Positions 1-5,695 of a DNA stretch of 5,695 nt are shown piece after piece. Each line of letters begins with the position of its first letter. Within the stretch, counting starts at the first letter, position 1. The stretch spans positions 1 to 5,695 of the forward strand of contig CAZYKR010000276.1 of NCBI GenBank assembly GCA_964648005.1. Direction: 5' to 3'. The notes under the pieces are model-generated. The model was not told the origin of the DNA and did not search any database. It saw only the letters and a program-made list of their open reading frames with translations. The stretch is from JAGQTE01 sp964648005. GTDB lineage: Bacteria; Actinomycetota; Acidimicrobiia; Acidimicrobiales; Acidimicrobilacustridaceae. The position numbers and the translations under genes were made by a program.

Positions 1-1132
1 TGAACATCGTGATCAGGCCGATCGAGAACAGCAGCGGCGTGTCGAACCGCAACCGGCCACCCCACATGGTGGCGGTCCAGTTGAGGATCTTCACGCCCGT
101 CGGCACGGCGATGAACATCGTGGTGAGCGAGAAGACCAGCACCGAGGTCGGGCCGAGGCCGGACACGAACATGTGGTGCGCCCACACGCCGAAGCCCATG
201 AAGGCGATGGCGACACCCGAGAACACGATGAACGAGTAGCCGAAGATCGGCTTGCGGCTGAAGACCGGCAGGATCTCCGAGATCAGGCCGAACGACGGCA
301 GGATCATCAGGTACACCTCGGGGTGTCCGAAGATCCAGAACAGGTGCTGCCACAGCAGCGGGTTGGCGCCGTCGTCGATGTTGAAGAAGGCGGCCCCGAA
401 GATCCGGCTGAACAGGAGCAGGAACAGCGCCACCGTGATGACCGGCAGCGCGAACAGCAGCAGGAACTGTGTCACGAGCGTCATCCAGGTGAAGATCGGC
501 ATCTTCATCATCGACATGCCGGGCGCCCGCATGTTGAGCACGGTGACGATCAGGTTCACCGAGCTCACCATCGACGCGATGCCGGTGATGATCAGGCCGA
601 GCACCCAGAAGTCGATGCCGTGGCTCGGCGAGTACAGCACGCCGTTGTTCGGGGCGTACATGAACCAGCCGCCGTCGGCGCCGCCGCCGAGCAGCCACGA
701 GGTGTTCAAGAAGATGCCGCCGAACAAGAAGCACCAGAAGCTGAAGGCGTTGAGACGCGGGAACGCGACGTCGCGAGCACCGATCTGCAACGGCAAGAGA
801 TAGTTGGCGAAGGCGGCACCGATCGGCATGACCACCAGGAAGACCATGGTCGTGCCGTGCATCGTGTACACCTGGTTGTACACATCGGCCGACAGCAGCT
901 GCTGGCGGGGAGCCCACAGCTGCATGCGGATCAGCAGCGCCTCGAACCCGCCGATCAGCAGGAAGAAGATGGCGGCGGCGCCGTACATGATGCCGACCTT
1001 CTTGTGGTCGACACCGGTGATCCAGGAGCGCCACCCCGTGGTGCGCTGGGCGCGCGTGAACACGCCGAGGACCTTGCCGTCGTGCGAAGGCGCTCCAGAT
1101 GGGAGGGCCAGCGGTGCGTCTGCGACTGCCAT
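1..1132 (-). CDS. ctaD: Cytochrome c oxidase subunit I (aa3-type, A1 family), 3' end beyond window
   Basis: Catalytic subunit of the membrane cytochrome c oxidase, which reduces O2 to water and pumps protons. I translated 377 codons from ATG at 1132; the C-terminal part lies beyond position 1. Visible landmarks are DHKK at residues 42-45, the low-spin heme His in TMHGTTM (H92), D-channel entry D121 and N128 in GARDVAFPRLN, the CuB/A1 signature GHPEVY (H270, E272, Y274, the His-Tyr cross-link pair), the CuB pair H319-H320 in WAHHMF, and K-channel T345/K348 in PTGVKI. E272 in GHPEV places it in the A1 subtype. Helix X, which carries the two remaining heme ligands, is outside the window. The start is supported by GGAG at 1140-1143, seven bases upstream, and by no earlier in-frame start nearby. 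It lies 52 bases after the subunit II gene and is the last operon gene seen. No oddities: every catalytic residue that falls in the window is intact. Confidence 0.97.
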   Translation of the reverse strand, partial: MAVADAPLALPSGAPSHDGKVLGVFTRAQRTTGWRSWITGVDHKKVGIMYGAAAIFFLLIGGFEALLIRMQLWAPRQQLLSADVYNQVYTMHGTTMVFLVVMPIGAAFANYLLPLQIGARDVAFPRLNAFSFWCFLFGGIFLNTSWLLGGGADGGWFMYAPNNGVLYSPSHGIDFWVLGLIITGIASMVSSVNLIVTVLNMRAPGMSMMKMPIFTWMTLVTQFLLLFALPVITVALFLLLFSRIFGAAFFNIDDGANPLLWQHLFWIFGHPEVYLMILPSFGLISEILPVFSRKPIFGYSFIVFSGVAIAFMGFGVWAHHMFVSGLGPTSVLVFSLTTMFIAVPTGVKILNWTATMWGGRLRFDTPLLFSIGLITMF

Positions 1133-1139
1133 CAGACTG

Positions 1140-1143
1140 CTCC
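1140..1143 (-). promoter_or_regulatory. Ribosome binding site for ctaD
   Basis: GGAG sits seven bases before ATG 1132, in the 52-base gap after the subunit II stop. No other start codon precedes it in frame within the gap, so it decides the ctaD start. The gap shows no convincing hairpin with a T tract, so readthrough from subunit II is expected. Confidence 0.65.
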
Positions 1144-1184
1144 AGGTCGGTTCGTGCGGTGGGTGGGGACGCCGGTCACGGGGC

Positions 1185-2513
1185 TCACCTCAGCGTCTCG
1201 AGGTAGGCGACGAGCTGATCGATCTGGTCCTCCGACAGGCCCAGGTTCGGCATGCCGCGCACCCGGCCGTCGGCGTAGGGGTTCTCGGTCTGCAGCGGGG
1301 CCATGGGCTTCATGGCGACCGGGTCGCGCAGCCAGCTCTCCACGTTCGGAGCGTAGAACGGGTTGTCGGGGTTGCCCGGCGTGGCGTTGTTGAGGGGCTC
1401 ACCACAGGCGCTGGTGTCCTCGGCCGTGCACGTGGCGCCGTACGGCTGATCGTTGCCGTCCGGATTCGGATACCGGGAGTTGTAGATGGCTCCAGCGAAC
1501 GTGCCCCGCGAGGCGAAGTGGGTCAGGTCCGGAGCGTTGCCGGACACCAACTGGGCCTTGACACCCTTCTCGGGGTCTTCGACCTTGGCCTCGTTCACGC
1601 CGCGGATGAGGTGGCAGCTCGAGCACAGCTGCGCCTCGAAGACCTTCTTGCCTTCGGCGGCGAGCGAGCCTGCGGCAGGTTCGGCCGCTTCACGCTGCTG
1701 GCCCTCGACCCAGCTGTCGAAGTCCTCCGGCGACACCGAGCGCACCAGCATGCGCATGTTGGCGTGCGACAAGCCGCAGAACTCGGTGCAGGTGCCGAGG
1801 TAGGTCCCGACCTCGTCTGCCCGCAGCGCCCAGTCGTTGATCTGGCCCGGCACGGCGTCCTTCTTGCCGTTGAGCTCGGGGATCCAATACGAATGGATGA
1901 CGTCGTTCGACGTGATGCGCAGGTTCACGTCCCGCCCGGTCGGCACGACCAACTCGTTGGCGGTGACCAGGTCATCGAACTTGCCGTCCTGGTTGAGGTC
2001 GTACTCGTAGCTCCACCACCACTGCTGGCCGATGACCCGGACCTCGAGCGTCTCGGGGCCCACCTTCGGCTCCAACTCGAGGCTCGTGATGATCGTGCCG
2101 ATGGCGACGGCGAACAGGATGAGAGCCGGGATGGCGGTCCAGGTGAGCTCGAGCGGCATGTTGCCCTCGGTCTGCACGCCCATGCTCTGGGGGTCCTCGT
2201 CGGTGCGGCGCCGGAATTTCCACGAGATGAACAGCACGGCGGCGCACACGACCAGCATGACGATGCCGGCGACGACGAAGACGGGCAGGACCAGGTTCTG
2301 GATGGTCTGCGCCTTGGGGCCTTGCGGGTTCAGACCGTTGAGCGGCTTGTTCTCCTGATCGAAGACGGCGTAGATCGACCCGATCAGCACCGCGGTGGTC
2401 GCCCCCACAGCGAGGACACCGAAGATCTTGGCCAGCAGCGGCATCTTGCCGCGGTGGTTCGCCGCCTGGTGCTGCTCCTCAGGGGTGAGTTCGCTCTGCT
2501 CGGCGTCGCTCAT
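1185..2513 (-). CDS. ctaC: Cytochrome c oxidase subunit II with CuA domain and fused C-terminal cytochrome c
   Basis: Electron-entry subunit (also called coxB): it takes electrons from the donor, holds the CuA centre and passes them to subunit I. It has 442 residues. A first hydrophobic segment at about 27-51 has no lipobox Cys and is probably a signal anchor or uncleaved helix; the two family helices are at about 71-98 and 123-145. The aromatic patch QQWWWSYEY lies at 163-171. CuA ligands are H207 plus C242, C246, H250 and M253 in CTEFCGLSHANM. The cytochrome c domain starts near 285 with CSSCH (C297, C300, H301). The axial Met is probably M421 in GMPNLGLSE, although M401 and M404 lie close by. 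Between heme motif and Met sits a long insert, about 340-390, with two extra cysteines (C362, C370). The start ATG overlaps the previous stop (TGATG), with GAGGGAG at 2524-2530. Such cytochrome c fusions are known in subunit II of caa3-type oxidases. Confidence 0.96.
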   Translation of the reverse strand: MSDAEQSELTPEEQHQAANHRGKMPLLAKIFGVLAVGATTAVLIGSIYAVFDQENKPLNGLNPQGPKAQTIQNLVLPVFVVAGIVMLVVCAAVLFISWKFRRRTDEDPQSMGVQTEGNMPLELTWTAIPALILFAVAIGTIITSLELEPKVGPETLEVRVIGQQWWWSYEYDLNQDGKFDDLVTANELVVPTGRDVNLRITSNDVIHSYWIPELNGKKDAVPGQINDWALRADEVGTYLGTCTEFCGLSHANMRMLVRSVSPEDFDSWVEGQQREAAEPAAGSLAAEGKKVFEAQLCSSCHLIRGVNEAKVEDPEKGVKAQLVSGNAPDLTHFASRGTFAGAIYNSRYPNPDGNDQPYGATCTAEDTSACGEPLNNATPGNPDNPFYAPNVESWLRDPVAMKPMAPLQTENPYADGRVRGMPNLGLSEDQIDQLVAYLETLR

Positions 2514-3442
2514 CAGCTCTGCGCTCCCTCGGCGGTGGCGGGTGCACCGATCGGTGCCAGGCCGCCCTCGTGCTCGGTCCCTGCGGGCTCCTCGCCGTGC
2601 TCGCCGCCGGAGCCGTGGTGCTCGATCTCACGCTGGCCGACGACTGCGGCCGCGATGCCGGCGCCGACGAACAGCAGCGCTCCGAGCACCAGCAACGCCG
2701 CGACCAGGTTCTTGTTGCTCCGCTTGCCGTACGCCACGGCGAGCACGAGCAGGAACACGATCGTGCCGACCACGGAGAAGACCACGACCGACGCCGACTT
2801 GTTCGGCGCTGCGAGCAAGACCCGGGAGAAGGCGACGGCGACCAGCGCCACGCACACCACGCCCAGGACCGGCACCCGCCACGGATCGACGAAGCGGTGG
2901 TAGAGCTCGCGGTTGATGCGGTCGTCGCCGGTGGCTCGGTAGGCCCAGTTCTGGAACGACCAGGCGCCGAGGATGATCGCACCGCCGAAGAGCCCGGCGA
3001 TGAAGTACCAGTTGTTGACGGCGAGACCCACCAGCAGGAGCACGACGTCGAACGCGGCGAGGATCGGCCAGTACGAGCTCCCCGTGGGTGCCTTGGTGAG
3101 CGGCACGGTCTCGGTGTGCACGGCCTCGGCCTGCGCCTCGGGATCGGCGTCGCGGAACGCCACGAGCAGACCGGCGAGGAAGGCCGACACGCCGGCGAAG
3201 CTCAACAGGACCACGTAGCCGGCGTGGTTGCCAACCGGGCCCTTCCAGCCGAACGACAGCGGACCCGTGAGGCTCTCGACGATGTTCTCGATGTGGATGA
3301 ACGGGAACGTGCCGTCGAAGGTCCACGTGTTGCCGTTGCTCGCCCAGGCGAGGAGGATCGCGCCGACGTAGCCGGCGACGGCAAACCCGGCGAAGAGCTT
3401 GAACGCCGGTGTGAACATGCGGCTGCGGAAGAAGGTCAGCAT
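2513..3442 (-). CDS. Seven-helix membrane protein with cytochrome oxidase subunit IV-like segment
   Basis: I do not recognise this 309-residue protein as a named family over its full length. Predicted helices are at about 11-33, 73-95, 124-141, 145-164, 191-212, 217-237 and 246-268. The middle pair starts with SSYWPILAA (122-130), then a Leu/Val-rich helix and a second helix ending GAWSFQNW. This resembles actinobacterial oxidase subunit IV (CtaF), which is much shorter at about 140 residues, so similarity covers only part. The basic N-terminus and basic loops 165-190 and 238-245 suggest N-inside, which puts the C-terminus outside. That tail (about 270-309) is rich in His, Glu and Gly, with H275, H276, H282 and H291. 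The gene lies 7 bases after subunit III and shares one base with subunit II, which strongly implies an oxidase role: accessory subunit or assembly factor. AGGG sits just upstream of ATG 3442; the next Met (residue 9) lacks a ribosome site. Confidence 0.9.
   Translation of the reverse strand: MLTFFRSRMFTPAFKLFAGFAVAGYVGAILLAWASNGNTWTFDGTFPFIHIENIVESLTGPLSFGWKGPVGNHAGYVVLLSFAGVSAFLAGLLVAFRDADPEAQAEAVHTETVPLTKAPTGSSYWPILAAFDVVLLLVGLAVNNWYFIAGLFGGAIILGAWSFQNWAYRATGDDRINRELYHRFVDPWRVPVLGVVCVALVAVAFSRVLLAAPNKSASVVVFSVVGTIVFLLVLAVAYGKRSNKNLVAALLVLGALLFVGAGIAAAVVGQREIEHHGSGGEHGEEPAGTEHEGGLAPIGAPATAEGAQS
2524..2530 (-). promoter_or_regulatory. Ribosome binding site for subunit II
   Basis: GAGGGAG lies ten bases before the ATG at 2513, inside the end of the upstream membrane-protein gene. 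The spacing is slightly long, but the site supports the overlapping TGATG start, which termination of the upstream gene may help. Confidence 0.55.
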
Positions 3443-3449
3443 CGTCGCC

Positions 3450-4052
3450 CTACTTCATCACGTAGATCGAGATCCAGATCAGGCCGTACACGAGCACCAT
3501 GGCGTCCCACAGCAGGGCTGCGGACTTCACGCCGTCGTGGTGCACGCTCGTCTCCTGACCACCGAGCGCCCGGAAGGCCACCACCACGAGGTACAGCATG
3601 GCGGCCATGAGCATGATCATGTGGCTGATGGCGATCGTGTACACCAACAGCTCGAACCGCCCGGCCGCGAGATCCATCTCGGTGAGGCTGAGCAGGTAGA
3701 AGGACTGGTTGATGAAGGCGAACCCCATCAACAGGGTGAGCCCGAGCGCCAGGTAGAGGTGCGGGCGGTCGTCGTTGCGGGCCGCCTGCGACGCCCAGTG
3801 GATGAGGATCACCGACAGCAGCAGCGTCCCGAAGAGCATGTTCGCCTGCGTCAGCGGGATGTCGACCGCCTCGGGCAGCCACACCCGGCCCTGCGCGATC
3901 TCGGCGGCACGCTGTGTCAGGTAGATGCCGATCAGACCGGCGAAGTACATCAAGGCGGCGACCGCGGCGAACGCCGTGGCGACGATCAGCACACGGGGGC
4001 GGGCGACCGGCGCCGCCGGCACCTCGGCCAGGTTGAGGGTCTCGTCGTACAT
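3450..4052 (-). CDS. ctaE: Cytochrome c oxidase subunit III, short five-helix form
   Basis: Probable subunit III of the heme-copper oxidase. This subunit carries no redox centre and stabilises subunit I and its proton uptake. The protein has 200 residues with five predicted helices at about 20-46, 68-88, 97-121, 133-160 and 176-197, the minimal form that lacks the first two helices of the seven-helix mitochondrial-type subunit. Family features are the intramembrane ISHMIMLMAAMLYL segment (142-155), matching the conserved His-containing helix near the end of the family, and a terminal helix with WDAMVLVYGLIWISIY that corresponds to the usual W..VD..W...Y ending. The charged loop RNDDRP (92-97) separates helices 2 and 3. 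The ATG shares its first base with the stop of the preceding gene (TGATG) and has a strong Shine-Dalgarno, GGAGGAGG. Sequence conservation is loose, so the exact subtype, and whether it pairs with the canonical or the degenerate subunit I, remain open. Confidence 0.86.
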   Translation of the reverse strand: MYDETLNLAEVPAAPVARPRVLIVATAFAAVAALMYFAGLIGIYLTQRAAEIAQGRVWLPEAVDIPLTQANMLFGTLLLSVILIHWASQAARNDDRPHLYLALGLTLLMGFAFINQSFYLLSLTEMDLAAGRFELLVYTIAISHMIMLMAAMLYLVVVAFRALGGQETSVHHDGVKSAALLWDAMVLVYGLIWISIYVMK

Positions 4053-5665
4053 CAGACCTCCTCCGCACCGTCGAGGAGCGGCTCGGCCGACTCGACCAAG
4101 GCCAGCTCAGCGAAGTTGCCCCGCGCTGGCGGCGACGCCGTCGCCCACTCGAGGGTCTGACCACCGCCCCACGGATCGTTCGCTGCGGTAGGACCGCTCA
4201 GGCTCTTGAGCAGGGCGAAGCCGATGAGCAGGATCGACACCAGGACGAGGACCGCTCCGGCGTCGGTGGCGTAGCTCAGCGTCTTGAGCGTGGAGCCGCT
4301 CACCTCGGACGAGTTTGAGAATCCGATCACGAAGTACGGCATGGCGATGAGCAGCGCCCCGAGGCCGCCGGTGAGGACGACGAGCTTCGCGGGACCGTCG
4401 CCGACGACGTGGCCGGTGATCTTGGGGCCCCACCAGCCGAGGCCGGCGAAGGCGCCCAGGGCGGCGGCCACGACGACCAACCCGGCGAGCCCCACCTGCC
4501 AGGCGTCCTGGCCCCACACGGCGCCGGTCAAGGCACCGACCGCCGCCGTCGTCGGCTCGCCGTACAGGTCGAGCGGCTTCATCACGTACAGGGCGCTCGC
4601 CAGAGCGGCCCCCATCAGGAGCAGCCCACTGACCAGGCCGAGTGCGAGAGGGCCGGCGACCTTCGGCTTGCCCCGCACGAGCGCCGCGATCCAACCGCCC
4701 AGCACGAGGAACAGCGGCAGACCGACCGCGACCGACGCACCGACGAAGAAGGCGTTCTCCGGCAGGTCCCGGATGAAGCCCGGCTGAGCCCAGGCACCGA
4801 AGCTCACGGCACCGAACAGGCCGATGCCGGCGAGCAGCACGCCGCGCTGGGGCTGCCGGGAGCGGCCGAGGCCGACCACGATGTCCGAGGTGATGCCCAG
4901 CGCCGGGATGGCCAGAGCGAACACCGCCGGCTGCGAGATGACCCACGACAGCTGGGGGAACTGGGCCTCGGCCCGTCCGAACGGCGTCGCTGCACCGGCG
5001 AAGTGGTGATCGACGTAGATCAGCGCCAGGTTGGCGACCGCCACGCCGAGCTGCATGAGCCACACGGCCCCGGCGACGAGCATCGACCACGAGAAGAACG
5101 GCACCCGGTCGAGGCTCATCCCCGGGGTGCGCAGGGCCACGACCGTCGTCATGATGCAGATCGTCGCCAGCAGCAAGGACACGACGACGGCGCCGAAGGC
5201 GACGAGCGAGAGATCGACGAGACGCTGGTCCTCGGCACGGAACCCGCCGCCGGCGAGGAACGAGCCGAGCATCACGGCGCTGGCGAGCAGCCAGGTCCAC
5301 AGCGCCGCACCCGCGGCCCGCGGGAAGGCGATCGTGCGGGCGCCCACCTGCAGCGGCACGACGTACGTCGCCAAGCCGATGAACAGCGGCAGGATGAACA
5401 GCAGCAGCATCGACACCCGACCGAGCGTCGAGATGCGGAAGGCGGCGTTCGCCGACGGGAAGCTGGCATCGGGCACCTGGCCGAGTGCGGTGATGCCGAC
5501 GAGGGTGAACCCCATCAGGCCGAACACCAACGCACAGGTGATCCAGATCCGGCCGAGCACCTTGTGGTCACCCGACCCGAGCATGCCCGCCAAACCGCCG
5601 ACCTCAGGGGTGTCGGCGGCGTCCGGGGCCGTCTCAGCGGGAGCGCTGGTTTCGGTCATGGCCAT
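4052..5665 (-). CDS. Degenerate (ligand-less) cytochrome oxidase subunit I paralogue, probably non-catalytic
   Basis: Full-length subunit I homologue of 537 residues with about 12 predicted helices (near 37-61, 84-106, 118-139, 150-177, 190-216, 241-266, 275-295, 304-330, 336-361, 388-411, 425-449, 466-489). Retained landmarks include GDHK (32-35), YVVPLQVGAR.IAFPR (101-116), PGMS...PFFSW, WW.PK.TG (410-418) and the C-terminal DPWGG..TLEWAT.SPP (497-513). Aligned with ctaD of this window, the heme a His is G82, the D-channel Asp is T111, CuB His/Glu/Tyr are Q245/A247/F249, the CuB His pair is Q294-P295, the K-channel Thr/Lys are L320/G323, and helix X (about 387-400) has no His. Only H34, H220, H221 and H419 remain, none at a ligand position. 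It therefore should not bind hemes or CuB as the family does. The reading frame is intact, so it is not decaying. ATG 5665 is used; ATG 5659, which overlaps a possible upstream stop as ATGA, is an alternative. Role unknown: structural partner or assembly factor. Confidence 0.92.
   Translation of the reverse strand: MAMTETSAPAETAPDAADTPEVGGLAGMLGSGDHKVLGRIWITCALVFGLMGFTLVGITALGQVPDASFPSANAAFRISTLGRVSMLLLFILPLFIGLATYVVPLQVGARTIAFPRAAGAALWTWLLASAVMLGSFLAGGGFRAEDQRLVDLSLVAFGAVVVSLLLATICIMTTVVALRTPGMSLDRVPFFSWSMLVAGAVWLMQLGVAVANLALIYVDHHFAGAATPFGRAEAQFPQLSWVISQPAVFALAIPALGITSDIVVGLGRSRQPQRGVLLAGIGLFGAVSFGAWAQPGFIRDLPENAFFVGASVAVGLPLFLVLGGWIAALVRGKPKVAGPLALGLVSGLLLMGAALASALYVMKPLDLYGEPTTAAVGALTGAVWGQDAWQVGLAGLVVVAAALGAFAGLGWWGPKITGHVVGDGPAKLVVLTGGLGALLIAMPYFVIGFSNSSEVSGSTLKTLSYATDAGAVLVLVSILLIGFALLKSLSGPTAANDPWGGGQTLEWATASPPARGNFAELALVESAEPLLDGAEEV
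4057..4064 (-). promoter_or_regulatory. Strong Shine-Dalgarno for subunit III
   Basis: GGAGGAGG ends four bases before the ATG at 4052 and lies inside the last codons of the preceding gene. It is the strongest ribosome binding site in the window. It fixes the subunit III start and suggests independent ribosome loading as well as coupling through the TGATG overlap. Confidence 0.8.
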
Positions 5666-5695
5666 TGGTCTGCGAGTACCTCGCCGTCGGGGGCG
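5656..5695 (-). CDS. Possible C-terminal end of an upstream gene
   Basis: Reading inward from the right edge, one frame gives twelve sense codons (residues APDGEVLADQWP) and then TGA at 5658-5656. That TGA overlaps the second ATG of the degenerate subunit I gene (5659) as ATGA, the same style of coupling used by the other genes here. Eight of the twelve codons end in G or C. The stretch is too short to identify, and the other two frames are also open over this distance, so this is a suggestion only. Confidence 0.3.
   Translation of the reverse strand, partial: APDGEVLADQWP

Noticed and set aside
1133..1184. A terminator or promoter between subunit II and ctaD
   Set aside because: The 52 bases are GC-rich but show no convincing stem-loop with a T tract and no recognisable -10/-35 pair; only a ribosome site is supported.
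173..1393. A 406-codon plus-strand open frame rich in Glu, Gln, His and Arg
   Set aside because: It is the antisense shadow of ctaD and the subunit II cytochrome c end. The apparent charged repeats come from the complement of hydrophobic codons.
804..2903. A 699-codon open frame on the plus strand
   Set aside because: It lies antisense to subunit II, the IV-like gene and ctaD, all clearly real. Its composition (Arg, Ala, Asp, His-rich, low complexity) is what antisense reading of high-GC genes produces, and it contains no recognisable domain.
4107..5300. A second long minus-strand frame of 397 codons within the degenerate subunit I gene
   Set aside because: It is an Arg-rich shadow in an alternative frame. 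The main frame carries the full subunit I homology and the C-terminal signature.
4052..5665. The degenerate subunit I as a pseudogene
   Set aside because: It has no frameshift or internal stop over 537 codons, keeps a start and stop coupled to its neighbour, and preserves hydrophobic helices and structural motifs. Ligand loss is by clean substitution, not decay.

Overview
This is a high-GC window that is almost entirely coding, on one strand only (minus). It reads as a cytochrome c oxidase (complex IV, aa3-type) operon of an aerobic actinobacterium. The subunit II gene with a C-terminal cytochrome c domain, the subunit IV-like membrane protein and the strong G/C third-position bias suggest a deep actinobacterial group such as Acidimicrobiia. 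That placement is an impression from protein style, not a measured phylogeny.

In transcription order (right to left) the layout is: the possible last codons of an upstream gene (about 5695-5656); a subunit I homologue that keeps the fold but has lost every heme, copper and proton-channel residue I can align (5665-4052); a short subunit III (4052-3450); a seven-helix membrane protein with a subunit IV-like middle segment and a His/Glu/Gly-rich tail (3442-2513); subunit II with a CuA site and a fused cytochrome c (2513-1185); and canonical subunit I, ctaD, which runs off the left edge (1132-1, 377 codons present). The genes overlap by one base (TGATG) or lie 7 to 52 bases apart, so they are very probably one transcription unit. 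No internal promoter, terminator, RNA gene, repeat or mobile element is visible, and no stretch over 300 bases lacks a gene.

Working model: electrons from a donor reach the cytochrome c domain and CuA centre of subunit II, then heme a and the heme a3/CuB site of the canonical subunit I, with subunits III and IV-like as accessory membrane parts. The unusual element is the first gene. It encodes a full-length, about 12-helix subunit I paralogue in which the heme a ligand His, all three CuB His, the cross-linked Tyr, the helix X His pair and the D- and K-channel residues are replaced, while structural signatures, including the C-terminal DPWGG..TLEWAT.SPP motif, remain. This looks like a non-catalytic pseudo-subunit I kept for a structural, assembly or regulatory role, and it is the best candidate here for undescribed biology.
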